Of a DNA stretch of 64,000 nt, positions 34,415-42,303 are shown piece by piece; within the stretch, counting starts at the first letter, position 1, and every line of letters starts with the position of its first letter. The stretch is from Bacteroidaceae bacterium (GTDB taxonomy: Bacteria > Bacteroidota > Bacteroidia > Bacteroidales > Bacteroidaceae), in NCBI GenBank assembly GCA_017472635.1, contig JAFUPU010000020.1, positions 1-64,000 of the forward strand, in the 5' to 3' direction. The notes under the pieces are model-generated. The model did no database searches. It saw only the letters and a program-made list of their open reading frames with translations, and was not told the origin of the DNA. Both the position numbers and the translations under genes were made by a program.

Positions 34415-35566
34415 TTACTCCACATCTATTTCGTTTCTATATTCGACGTATTCCCAATCCTCTACCAACACATTGAAGTAAATCTCCTCGTTGTTATCCC
34501 CGTGCATAAGGGTATAGGTATAACGCTTGCCGGGTGCCCACGTACCGGTTAGGTTTACTGTTTCCTCTACATCTGTACTCGTATCCTCTTCCTCGGTTGA
34601 CAACAATTCCCGGGTAGCATTCAACGTCAAAGTTACGCCCGTCAAATCCTGCGGCATCATGACATAGGGTCCGCCGAAGACGGTGTTGTAGTTCACATCG
34701 TTGGGGATTCGCTTGTTGATGTTGGCGGTATAAGTCGTGTTCGCGGGGTCTTCATTTTCATTTGGTATCCACGTACCGAAGCCCTCCGCCGTACATGTTT
34801 GCCCGGTAGAGAATTCTCCCTTCAGATGAAGGTTGCCCAACGTAATGTTCTCGATCGTCATGCGGTAAGAACCGTCGCCTAATTGGAAGCAGACAAGAGA
34901 GAAGGGGTGCACGAACTTTAGCGGAGTCCGCTTCACACCGTCGCTTCCCGCAACCGCGTCTGCTAAGGTCTGGCTCGGAGTGTAGGCGTAGATGAACTCT
35001 ATCATGTTGGCATCGTAGTCAAGCACAACAGTTTCGCCATCGGAATCCAATACGTTGTTGGTGGCAGGCAGGTCGCAAGAGAACTGTTGACCATAGGTAT
35101 CAGTATAGCCGCCGAGGGTGACATACGTCTTCTTATCCGTATGTCCATCCATAAACTTCTTGCTCGGCATATAGGCAAAGAAATTGAGCGCCCCTTCGTT
35201 GGGCCAATAGTAATCGGTCAAGTTACCGGACTCATCCACATTTATCCAGTCCTTTGCTCCGGTTTCCGTCTCCACCTTTTCATCACCACGGTACCAGACA
35301 CGACCATTGCCAATGTATCTCAGAGCAGTATTTCCGCTATCGTAGTAAGCATCCACGGTGAACTCGCCCCCACCTGCCTCCTCATCGTAGAAGGCCGTGT
35401 TGTTCGGCTCGAACAGTTGCACGCGGGTCTGTCCGCCATGCACAGGTTGCCATGCAATCACCTTGTCGGATGCTTCGGGCACGGCCATAGCTTCATCGCC
35501 CGATGTGCAAGAGCTTGCCCACACACCGGCCATGCATCCTATCATTATGCCAAGCGATTGTTTCAT
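34415..35566 (-). CDS. Fimbrillin family lipoprotein
   Basis: 383 aa, signal with lipobox 'WASSC'. It has the features of Mfa/FimA-like pilins: an Arg in the propeptide region ('GGQTRVQLFEPNN', possible gingipain-type processing site), 'YYWPNEGALNFFAYMPSKKF', 'FVHPFSLVCFQLGDGSYRMTIENITLGNLHLKG', split here as consecutive family blocks, and a closing 'TWAPGKRYTYTLMHG', 'VLVEDWEYVEY'. It lies downstream of a hairpin that follows the major fimbrillin gene and upstream of two minor lipoprotein genes. Confidence 0.87.
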   Translation of the reverse strand: MKQSLGIMIGCMAGVWASSCTSGDEAMAVPEASDKVIAWQPVHGGQTRVQLFEPNNTAFYDEEAGGGEFTVDAYYDSGNTALRYIGNGRVWYRGDEKVETETGAKDWINVDESGNLTDYYWPNEGALNFFAYMPSKKFMDGHTDKKTYVTLGGYTDTYGQQFSCDLPATNNVLDSDGETVVLDYDANMIEFIYAYTPSQTLADAVAGSDGVKRTPLKFVHPFSLVCFQLGDGSYRMTIENITLGNLHLKGEFSTGQTCTAEGFGTWIPNENEDPANTTYTANINKRIPNDVNYNTVFGGPYVMMPQDLTGVTLTLNATRELLSTEEEDTSTDVEETVNLTGTWAPGKRYTYTLMHGDNNEEIYFNVLVEDWEYVEYRNEIDVE

Positions 35567-35599
35567 AGCGATTCTTCCCCGTTATGTTTCCCATCCTGT

Positions 35600-35663
35600 C
35601 TGTCGTCCCCGGCGGAGGGAAGAGAGCGGTCTGCTATCTCTTCCGTTCCGCCAAGGATGACAG
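35600..35663 (-). terminator. Long hairpin after the first fimbrillin gene
   Basis: About 25 bp of imperfect stem: the arm at 35600-35624 pairs with 35638-35663 (CTCTTCC, CCGCC and GACAG blocks). There is no U tract, so partial termination or mRNA protection is more likely than full stop. It would keep the upstream fimbrillin transcript above the later genes. Confidence 0.6.
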
Positions 35664-35707
35664 AGAGAGGTTGGTCATAACTTTAAATTTGGTTTTAAAT
35701 TTGAGAA

Positions 35708-36838
35708 TCAGATGGTCAAGTCGGGAGTAACAGTGACATCTACCCACTCGGCTACTTCGGGAGAGAAGTAGATTTTTTCCAAACCAATGGTGATGGTGTA
35801 AATGTAGCGCTTGCCCATCTTCCATTCAGAGATTCCATTTCCATCTTTATCCGTATAGTAACGGTTTTCATCTCCTTCTGTAACCACCAAAGGCAAAGTT
35901 TTAGTTTGGGCCAGTTCAGGACCATTCCCATTCTGAATGCTGTAATCCACCTTGATAGAAACAACTTCTGATTCATGGTTGAATGCTTGCGGCAACAAAA
36001 TAACGTCGTTGGCTCCTTCAAGAGGTACAGCGGTTGTTGTAGTCAATTCCTGATTGTCTACATTGTTCTTAACCGCATAGTCAACGGGAAGTGCATGACC
36101 TGTCCAACTTGCTTCAGTTGCTGATTTACTTTCAGCAAAATCACCTTGTGAATAAGCATTTAAAATGGTTACTTGCTTAACACGGATAGTTGTTCCTGTG
36201 TACTCAGCTGCCTTAGCTACCTTAAACTTAATAGAAGACAGCGCATGCTTGAAGTTGATGTCCACTCCACTATAGCTTGTTCCACCCGTACTTGCTGTTC
36301 TATTCTTTGAGCGAGAGCTATACATGAAGTCATATTGATCGGCAGTAGCGGCCTTAACGGTGAAATCTGTTACGCTCAGTCCGGCCTCTGAATAACTATG
36401 GACAAAGTTGCTGACATCGCTGGGGGAGTAAGCAGCGAAAGTCAAAGCTCCAGTTTTGGGCCAATAGTAAACGCTACCTCCTTCAACGGCATCAGAACTC
36501 CAACCGTTAACACTATTGTCATAAGCAACTTCAATATCGCTCATATAGATTGCCCGATTGTCATTGTTGCTTGTAATCCAACTTTCGAATCCACCGTCTT
36601 TGTCCCACTGGGCATACACACGGAAGTTCTCGTCTGTTGAATAAACCAATTTATTTCCGTTTTCATCATCGGTCACAGGTTGTTCACCAGCAACCGCTCT
36701 TGTCAAGCCACTCACCACCGGAGCATTAAAAGTAATCTTTTGGTCACTTGCTTTGGAAGTTACTTCCATGGCTTCGTCGTTCACACAGCCGGCGAGCGCT
36801 ACGCTTGCCAAAGCTGACAAAAATAAAAACCGTTTCAT
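35708..36838 (-). CDS. Fimbrillin family protein, probable major subunit
   Basis: 376 aa, signal with lipobox 'ALAGC'. Domain blocks: 'KITFNAPVVSGLTRAVAG' with an Arg where these pilins are cut for polymerisation, 'YYWPKTGALTFAAYSPSDV', 'DINFKHALSSIKFKVAKAAEYTG' and 'VILLPQAFNHE', then 'EWKMGKRYIYTITIGLEKIYFSPEVAEW'-type ending in shorter blocks ('KRYIYTITIGLEKIYFSP', 'VAEWVDVTV'). It is AT-richer than its neighbours. First pilin gene after the DUF5119 gene and followed by a strong hairpin, so it is the best candidate for the shaft protein. Confidence 0.88.
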   Translation of the reverse strand: MKRFLFLSALASVALAGCVNDEAMEVTSKASDQKITFNAPVVSGLTRAVAGEQPVTDDENGNKLVYSTDENFRVYAQWDKDGGFESWITSNNDNRAIYMSDIEVAYDNSVNGWSSDAVEGGSVYYWPKTGALTFAAYSPSDVSNFVHSYSEAGLSVTDFTVKAATADQYDFMYSSRSKNRTASTGGTSYSGVDINFKHALSSIKFKVAKAAEYTGTTIRVKQVTILNAYSQGDFAESKSATEASWTGHALPVDYAVKNNVDNQELTTTTAVPLEGANDVILLPQAFNHESEVVSIKVDYSIQNGNGPELAQTKTLPLVVTEGDENRYYTDKDGNGISEWKMGKRYIYTITIGLEKIYFSPEVAEWVDVTVTPDLTI

Positions 36839-36899
36839 ACTTGTTACGTTTTTAAAGTTAGACTAATGTTTTTTAATTGTTAATATTATGTTTATTCTC

Positions 36900-37955
36900 T
36901 TATATCTGCAAGTCCGTATTGACATCCTGCCACTCGTCCACTTCGGGGGAGAGGCCTCCGCCCTCCTGTTTTGGGGGTGGAGCGATGACAATCTCCCGGT
37001 CGATGATAATCCATCGGTTTTCCTTCACCTCGGGGGTGTCGAACATGGGGGTGATGTTTATCGTCTCGGTCTGTGTCCGGCCGTCGGTCGTGACGAAGTC
37101 GAACGTAACCATATAATTTGTTTCCGCCTCGGGCAGTTTGCCAAAGGTGTTGAAGGTGGCATAGATGACAGGCACCTTCTCTGTTCCCGTCGTACTACCG
37201 CTACGCTTCTCTTGTCCTTCGCGACCGGAAGCATTCATCTCGAAGAATATCTGCACCGGAGGCTCGGGTTGCATTGTGCGGTTGTGCAGGGTGGTGCTGG
37301 GCGCCAGTCCTGTCAGCAACGAGGCCGCCGTGGAGATGTATTCGATGCCCTTGATACGCACCTGTATGTAGTAACTTTCCACGCAGGTCGATGCCGTAAA
37401 GTAGTCGCCCGCCTCGGTACGTAGCGTGTCCAGCCGGTTGGTGGGGGCAATGTGTATTCTGTCCTGGGTCAGCAGGAAGAGGTGATCCGGCTCGTAAACG
37501 ATGGGACTCTCTGAGCCATTCACACGTGCGCTGGGCAGGTAGGCATAGTAGTGCGAGGCAATCTCGTTGGTGTATGCCTCTGCCAGCCGGTAGGTGTGCT
37601 CTTCGCGGATGAGGGTGCTCTCCGTACCGAAGTTATAGACCATCAGCTGGTAGTCGCCCACATCGGCGGTGATGTACCCCTCCAAGTAGTAGCCCCGTTC
37701 GTCCTCACCGCTCTGTTGCAGGTATCGCTCGGCCACCACCCGTCCGCCAGACGGTTCGCACAGTGCCACGCGCACCACCGACGGACGTCGGTGCACGGGC
37801 TTCAGGCGGCTCTCGTCGTAGAAGCCGTACGTCACGTTCCGTATCTGTTCATCTATATATACGCGCACGTAGTGCACATTGCTCGGCTCCACCAGTTCGC
37901 GGTGCTCGCAAGCAGTGAGGATAAGGAGGAGGCACAGGAGGCCTGCCCACCGCAT
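36900..37955 (-). CDS. DUF5119 fimbrial-locus lipoprotein
   Basis: 351 aa from MRWAGLLCLLLILTAC; the frame is open for another 229 codons upstream but these run antisense through the DUF3575 gene and across a repeat element, so they are not coding. 'CEHRELVEPSNVHYVRVYID', 'YQLMVYNFGTESTLI', 'LTGLAPSTTLHN' and 'NRWIIIDREIVIAPP' fit DUF5119, a family that goes with DUF3575 and fimbrillin genes in Bacteroidales. By analogy with Mfa2/FimB a role as cell-surface anchor or length regulator is likely. The C-terminus is rich in Pro and Gly. Confidence 0.85.
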   Translation of the reverse strand: MRWAGLLCLLLILTACEHRELVEPSNVHYVRVYIDEQIRNVTYGFYDESRLKPVHRRPSVVRVALCEPSGGRVVAERYLQQSGEDERGYYLEGYITADVGDYQLMVYNFGTESTLIREEHTYRLAEAYTNEIASHYYAYLPSARVNGSESPIVYEPDHLFLLTQDRIHIAPTNRLDTLRTEAGDYFTASTCVESYYIQVRIKGIEYISTAASLLTGLAPSTTLHNRTMQPEPPVQIFFEMNASGREGQEKRSGSTTGTEKVPVIYATFNTFGKLPEAETNYMVTFDFVTTDGRTQTETINITPMFDTPEVKENRWIIIDREIVIAPPPKQEGGGLSPEVDEWQDVNTDLQI

Positions 37956-38020
37956 TCTTGAACTCCTCCACCACTCGCCTCTCTTTTTCGGGCGGTAATC
38001 TTGTTTGGCAGCACGGTTTC

Positions 38021-38165
38021 TCACCCCCTCCGCTTCGCTCGTCCCCCTAAGACAGGGGGACAGCTTTGGATAGTCCAGCTTCTCTCCATCGCTTACATGA
38101 GGTACAAAACAATCCAAGTTCCTCCCCTGTCTTAGGGGAGGGGGACCCTCTGGGTGGAGGGGTGA
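38021..38165. repeat. Two-hairpin palindromic element between DUF3575 and DUF5119 genes
   Basis: 145 bases bounded by TCACCCC and GGGGTGA. Inner hairpins: GTCCCCCT/AGGGGGAC (38041-38061, perfect) and CTCCCCT/AGGGGAG (38122-38140). Same style and partly the same words as the element inside the GH2 gene at 27508-27612. Confidence 0.75.
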
Positions 38166-38189
38166 GCATAAGGCAGGCCACATCCCTAC

Positions 38190-38250
38190 ATTCTTCACTC
38201 TTCTCTCTTCACTCTTCACTTTTCTCTCTCCACTCTTCACTCTTCTCATC
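38190..38250. repeat. Pyrimidine-rich short tandem repeats (TTCACTCTTC family)
   Basis: Imperfect repeats of TTCACTCTTCTCTC run up to and across the stop codon of the DUF3575 gene. On the coding strand this is GAAGAGTGAAGAG, a purine-rich tract in the leader of the DUF5119 gene. Confidence 0.6.
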
Positions 38251-39532
38251 TCCTCCCTCCTTTCTCTATTACGCCCTTGCGGGTGAGGGTGAAGGGGATG
38301 ACCAGCGACACCTCGGCGCGGGTGGGACCGATGTAGTGCCACGTACCGTTGTCCTCGGGGTCGCGGATGAGCTGGCTGTAGTCGTCGGTGGGGGTATATC
38401 CGCGATAGGGGATGTTGGCATAGCCGGCCGAGAGGCTGAACTCCATGTTTGCCCAACGACCCACAGGCATGGCATAGCCCACACTGAGGCCGGCACTCCA
38501 GAACTCGCCCTGATAACAGATGTCGCGCTTCCACTCGAAGTCCCACTTGCCACCCATGCCATAGAGGCCGACAAACCAGCCGGTGAGGCAGTCGCGCTCC
38601 TTGCGCCGGAGGGTGGCAGCATGATACTCGGGACGGAACCACCAGCGCACCTCACCACCCATGGAGAGGAAACGGTTGCAGTACTTATTGTCGTTCTGTC
38701 CCCACGTCCACCACGGGAACTGATGCTGATACTGTGCCGAGAACCGGTGCCCCTTGACGGTGAAGGGCACCTCTACGGAGAAGTTGGCCCACAAGAGCAG
38801 GTCGTAGAGCAGGTTGCTCTTCACGGCCAAGATGGTGCGGCTCTGCCTATAGGGCATGTCTATCGGGCCGGGGGTCGCTTCTGTAGGGGCTACGGCGGCG
38901 GTGACCAGAGGAGCCTGCGGAATCTCCGGCAAGATAGGTGCCCAGACGGAGATCCACGTGGCATAGCGGAGCTTGGGCATGAAGTGCTTGAGGAGATACT
39001 GCCAGGGCTGTCCGCCGTTCAGCCGCTTCAGGGACTCTTTCTTCCGCGCGTCGGGCAGGTCGCAGTCGAGGAGAGCCAGCACCTCTTCGCGGTCGGCTTC
39101 GTGATAATGGAGGTACACCTCTTCGCGAAGTCCCGGCCAGTTTTCGGCTTCGGGGCGCAGGTGAATAAGTGAGTCAGAAATCAAGCGTCCTTCGGGCACT
39201 TGCGAGAGGATATACCGTTTGGCGGTAGCACCACGCTCTCCGGCCAGCCACTTGTTGAAGCGGTAGGGACCTTCGGGCGAGGCGTAGGAATAGATGACGA
39301 TGCTGTCGATGCGCGGCGATTCGGCCAGATAGGTGCGGATGACCTCCAGGTTGTGCGCATTCGACATATAGTCTTCATCAATTTGAGTCTTGTTGATGGG
39401 ATAATAGATGCGGAAGTGGCGAATCTCTGTAGAGTCGGCATGAGGAAGGGCAGAGGCTTCCCGGTATCTCTGTGCCGGAGCATTCAAAGCCAACAGTCCC
39501 ATCATTGCTGCTATGATCAGTTTCGCCTTCAT
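38246..39532 (-). CDS. DUF3575 outer-membrane protein with OmpA-like N-domain
   Basis: 428 aa, signal peptide MKAKLIIAAMMGLLALNAPAQ. Residues about 35-110 resemble an OmpA-type domain: 'FRIYYPINKTQIDEDYMSNA', 'DSIVIYSYASPEGPYRFN', 'LAGERGATAKRYIL'. From about 215 the DUF3575 barrel part follows ('AVKSNLLYDLLLWANFSVEVP', 'GWFVGLYGMGGKWDFEW', 'AGLSVGYAMPVG', 'HYIGPTRAEVSLVIPF'). First gene of the fimbrial operon; DUF3575 genes lead such loci elsewhere. Probably an outer-membrane platform that links fimbriae to the wall, by position and fold only. Confidence 0.88.
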   Translation of the reverse strand: MKAKLIIAAMMGLLALNAPAQRYREASALPHADSTEIRHFRIYYPINKTQIDEDYMSNAHNLEVIRTYLAESPRIDSIVIYSYASPEGPYRFNKWLAGERGATAKRYILSQVPEGRLISDSLIHLRPEAENWPGLREEVYLHYHEADREEVLALLDCDLPDARKKESLKRLNGGQPWQYLLKHFMPKLRYATWISVWAPILPEIPQAPLVTAAVAPTEATPGPIDMPYRQSRTILAVKSNLLYDLLLWANFSVEVPFTVKGHRFSAQYQHQFPWWTWGQNDNKYCNRFLSMGGEVRWWFRPEYHAATLRRKERDCLTGWFVGLYGMGGKWDFEWKRDICYQGEFWSAGLSVGYAMPVGRWANMEFSLSAGYANIPYRGYTPTDDYSQLIRDPEDNGTWHYIGPTRAEVSLVIPFTLTRKGVIEKGGRR

Positions 39533-39933
39533 TTCTTTTGTATTGTGATTTGAAGCCTATTCCGATTCCAAATCCGTCATTCCCTAACTATAAATAGCTT
39601 TTCCAAACTTTATTTTAGGGTACAAAGAAAGCGAAAATTTTATAGTTTTAAGGTAAAGCCGTTTTACCCCCCCCTATAATTTAAGATGAATTAACAATTG
39701 AGAGGGGTTCATTAAGTTAAATGCTGATTGTCAGGTGAGTTTGTCTCCAAACCCTTTTTAAGGATAAGTCAAGAAGGTTTTATACATGGAGGTATCAGAA
39801 TGCAACAATTTGTTTTCAGGTACGGGTTACACGGATTAATTGCGATTGAAACCGTGTTAATCCGCGTAATCCGTACCTGAAATTATTTCGTGACGGTGTA
39901 TCGTGAATCACCTTGTTACAGACACGTCGGGGG
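39533..39933. other. 401-base intergenic region: fimbrial promoter region and metG terminator
   Basis: No gene. It holds a run of eight C (39667-39674; G on the fimbrial coding strand) next to a small GGTAAA/TTTACC hairpin (39652-39668), a weak minus-strand -7-like TTTCTTTG (39623-39630), and the metG terminator palindrome (39817-39879). Confidence 0.55.
39817..39879 (-). terminator. Terminator palindrome after metG
   Basis: The 23-base arm at 39817-39839 (CAGGTACGG...GGATTAA) pairs with 39857-39879 (TTAATCCG...CCGTACCTG) with two mismatches. Found about 55 bases past the metG stop. Confidence 0.65.
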
Positions 39934-41994
39934 TCACTTCACCTCGCTGCCCGGCTTCACCTCCTTGAGGAGTGAAGTCACGGCCAATGAACCGTCGAAG
40001 TTCTCGGCACTGAGAATCATGCCTTCGCTCACCAGACCGTTCTTGAACTGGCGGGGAGCCAGGTTGGCGATGAAGAGCACCTGCTTGCCTACGAGTTCTT
40101 CGGGTTGGTAGTGTTCGGCAATGCCGCTCACGATGGTGCGGTCCTGCAGGCCGTCGGCAATCTTGAACTTCAAGAGTTTCTTCATCTTGGGCACACGCTC
40201 GCACTCAAGCACCGTACCTACGCGGATGTCCAGCTTCTCGAAGTCTTCAAAAGCGATGGTAGGCTTGATGGGGTTGGCCTTGTAGTCTGCGTCCTCGTTG
40301 GCCTTTTTGGTGTCGAGCAGTTTCTGCACCTGTGCTTCTATCACGCTGTCTTCAATCTTTTCGAAGAGCAGTGATGGGGCTGCCAACCGGTGACCGGCGG
40401 GCAGGATGTCGGTGTTGCCCAACGAAGCCCATTCGAAAGTGGGCATATTGAGCATGCCACGCAATTTCTCGCTGCTGAAGGGCAGGAACGGCTCGAAAGC
40501 AATGGCCAGGTTGGCGGTGAGCTGCAGTGAGATGTAGATGATGGTCTTCACCCGTTCGGGGTCGGTCTTGATGACCTTCCACGGCTCGCAGTCGGCGATA
40601 TACTTGTTGCCGATGCGGGCCAGGTTCATGGCCTCCTTCTGTGCGTCGCGGAACTTGAAGTTGTCGAGCAGCCGCTCCACCTTCTCTTTCACATCCTTGA
40701 ACTCGGCAAGGGTCTCTTTGTCATATTCCGTCAGCTCGCCCGGTGCAGGAACGACTCCGTCGTAATACTTCTGCGTGAGTTGCAGGGCACGGTTGACGAA
40801 GTTGCCATAGACGGCCACCAGTTCGTTGTTGTTGCGTGCCTGGAAATCTTTCCAAGTGAAGTCGTTGTCCTTCGTCTCGGGCGCATTGGCGGTGAGCACA
40901 TAGCGGAGCACATCCTGCTTGCCGGGGAAATCGACAAGGTATTCGTGCAGCCAGACGGCCCAGTTGCGGCTGGTGGAAATCTTGTCGCCTTCGAGGTTCA
41001 AGAATTCGTTGCCCGGCACATTGTCCGGCAGAATGTAGCTGCCCTCAGCCTTCAGCATGGCGGGGAAGACGATGCAGTGGAAGACGATGTTGTCCTTGCC
41101 GATGAAGTGGACGAGGCGGGTTTCGGGGTCTTTCCACCAGGTCTCCCAACTGCCCTTCTCGGGATGGGCGTCACAGAGTTCCTTGGTGTTGCTGATGTAG
41201 CCGATGGGCGCATCGAACCAGACGTAGAGCACCTTTCCCTCGGCACCTTCCACGGGCACGGGGATTCCCCACTCGAGGTCGCGCGTCACGGCGCGGGGCT
41301 TCAGTCCGGCATCCAGCCAGCTCTTGCACTGGCCATAGACGTTGCTGCGCCACTCCTTGTGTCCTTGCAGAATCCACTCTTCCAGCCAAGGTTGATGATC
41401 GTTGAGGGGCAGATACCAGTGCTTCGTGGGCTTCTTCACGAGCGGATTGCCTGTGAGGACATTCACGGGATTGATGAGTTCGTCGGGCGAGAGCGTGCTG
41501 CCACACTTCTCGCACTGGTCGCCGTAAGCGTCTTCGGCATGGCAACGCGGGCACTGCCCCTTGATGTTGCGGTCGCTGAGGAACTGCTTCGCTCCTTCGT
41601 CGTAGTACTGCTCGCTCTCCATTTCGATGAACTTGCCGTTCTCATAAAGGGTCTTGAAGAAGTCGCTGGCCAGCTGGTGGTGAGTCTTTGAGGTTGTGCG
41701 CGAATAGACATCGAATGAAATGCCGAAGTCGGCAAAAGCATTCTTGATGATGCCATGGTAGCGGTCCACCACATCCTGCGGGGTGCATCCCTCTTTCTTG
41801 GCACGGATGGTGACGGGCACACCATGTTCGTCAGAACCTCCGATAAACAGCACCTCTTCCCCTTTGAGGCGGAGGTAGCGCACATAAATATCTGCCGGAA
41901 CATACACCCCTGCCAGGTGACCGATGTGTACCGGGCCGTTGGCATAAGGAAGGGCTGATGTTACAGTAGTCCTTTTGAATTTTTTATTCTCCAT
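39934..41994 (-). CDS. metG: Methionyl-tRNA synthetase
   Basis: 686 aa, the long form. HIGH motif 'PVHIGH' at 21-26; KMSKS motif present as 'KISTS' (338-342). Four zinc cysteines in '[19 protein letters not shown]' place it in the MetG1 type. Anticodon-binding helical domain about 385-550; C-terminal EMAP/tRNA-binding (dimerisation) domain about 585-686 ('[16 protein letters not shown]', '[19 protein letters not shown]'). It charges tRNA-Met in the cytoplasm. Single-gene unit with its own -7 box and terminator. Confidence 0.98.
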   Translation of the reverse strand: MENKKFKRTTVTSALPYANGPVHIGHLAGVYVPADIYVRYLRLKGEEVLFIGGSDEHGVPVTIRAKKEGCTPQDVVDRYHGIIKNAFADFGISFDVYSRTTSKTHHQLASDFFKTLYENGKFIEMESEQYYDEGAKQFLSDRNIKGQCPRCHAEDAYGDQCEKCGSTLSPDELINPVNVLTGNPLVKKPTKHWYLPLNDHQPWLEEWILQGHKEWRSNVYGQCKSWLDAGLKPRAVTRDLEWGIPVPVEGAEGKVLYVWFDAPIGYISNTKELCDAHPEKGSWETWWKDPETRLVHFIGKDNIVFHCIVFPAMLKAEGSYILPDNVPGNEFLNLEGDKISTSRNWAVWLHEYLVDFPGKQDVLRYVLTANAPETKDNDFTWKDFQARNNNELVAVYGNFVNRALQLTQKYYDGVVPAPGELTEYDKETLAEFKDVKEKVERLLDNFKFRDAQKEAMNLARIGNKYIADCEPWKVIKTDPERVKTIIYISLQLTANLAIAFEPFLPFSSEKLRGMLNMPTFEWASLGNTDILPAGHRLAAPSLLFEKIEDSVIEAQVQKLLDTKKANEDADYKANPIKPTIAFEDFEKLDIRVGTVLECERVPKMKKLLKFKIADGLQDRTIVSGIAEHYQPEELVGKQVLFIANLAPRQFKNGLVSEGMILSAENFDGSLAVTSLLKEVKPGSEVK

Positions 41995-42017
41995 GTTTTA
42001 TCTGCTTTATTTAGCGG

Positions 42018-42025
42018 CAAAGATA
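42018..42025 (-). promoter_or_regulatory. -7 box TATCTTTG for metG
   Basis: Minus-strand TATCTTTG followed by GC, 23 bases upstream of the metG start. Confidence 0.7.
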
Positions 42026-42162
42026 CGAATAATTTGCGATTTGTCATGTAAATCAGTTCCCTAATCTCTCGCTTTCTTACAAACTCACCCACTCACAAGG
42101 CTTTGTTGAGGCTGGATGCTATAAAAATGTTTGTAGGATAACGGGAGTTTTTACCCCTTTTT

Positions 42163-42181
42163 CTATACCTTATTATATATA
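42163..42181 (+). repeat. Dispersed 17-mer copy (reverse orientation)
   Basis: CTATACCTTATTATATATA; its complement contains TATATAATAAGGTATAG as at 17911 and 33268. Here it sits within CCTTATTATATATAAAGG, a partial palindrome. Confidence 0.7.
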
Positions 42182-42190
42182 AAGGACTAA

Positions 42191-42247
42191 AAGGAAATTA
42201 AAGGGCTGAAAGGCTTGCAAAGGAATTAAAGGGTGAAAGGCTTGCAA
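42191..42247. repeat. Two-unit imperfect tandem repeat
   Basis: AGGAAATTAAAGGGCTGAAA... (from 42191) is repeated with two deletions as AGGAATTAAAGGGTGAAA... (from 42221); both end in GGCTTGCAA. Confidence 0.7.
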
Positions 42248-42253
42248 AAAAAG

Positions 42254-42292
42254 CAGGCGGCTTGAATAGAATACATACTTTCAAGCCGCCTG
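42254..42292 (-). terminator. Rho-independent terminator of carB
   Basis: CAGGCGGCTTGAA (42254-42266) pairs perfectly with TTCAAGCCGCCTG (42280-42292), followed on the minus strand by GCTTTTTTT. It begins 12 bases after the carB stop. Confidence 0.92.
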
Positions 42293-42303
42293 GTTATGTT
42301 TGC

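Larger units (their letters stand above)
41995..42303. other. 309-base intergenic region: metG promoter, 17-mer, tandem repeat, carB terminator
   Basis: No gene. From left to right on the map: metG -7 box (42018-42025), the reversed 17-mer (42163-42179), a two-unit tandem repeat (42191-42247) and the carB terminator (42254-42292). Confidence 0.6.

Noticed and set aside
37956..38642. 229-codon N-terminal extension of the DUF5119 frame
   Set aside because: It runs antisense through the DUF3575 gene and across a repeat element, and a normal lipoprotein start exists at 37955.
39533..39933. Invertible promoter of the fimbrial operon
   Set aside because: No pair of inverted repeats flanks a promoter-sized segment, and no invertase gene is near.
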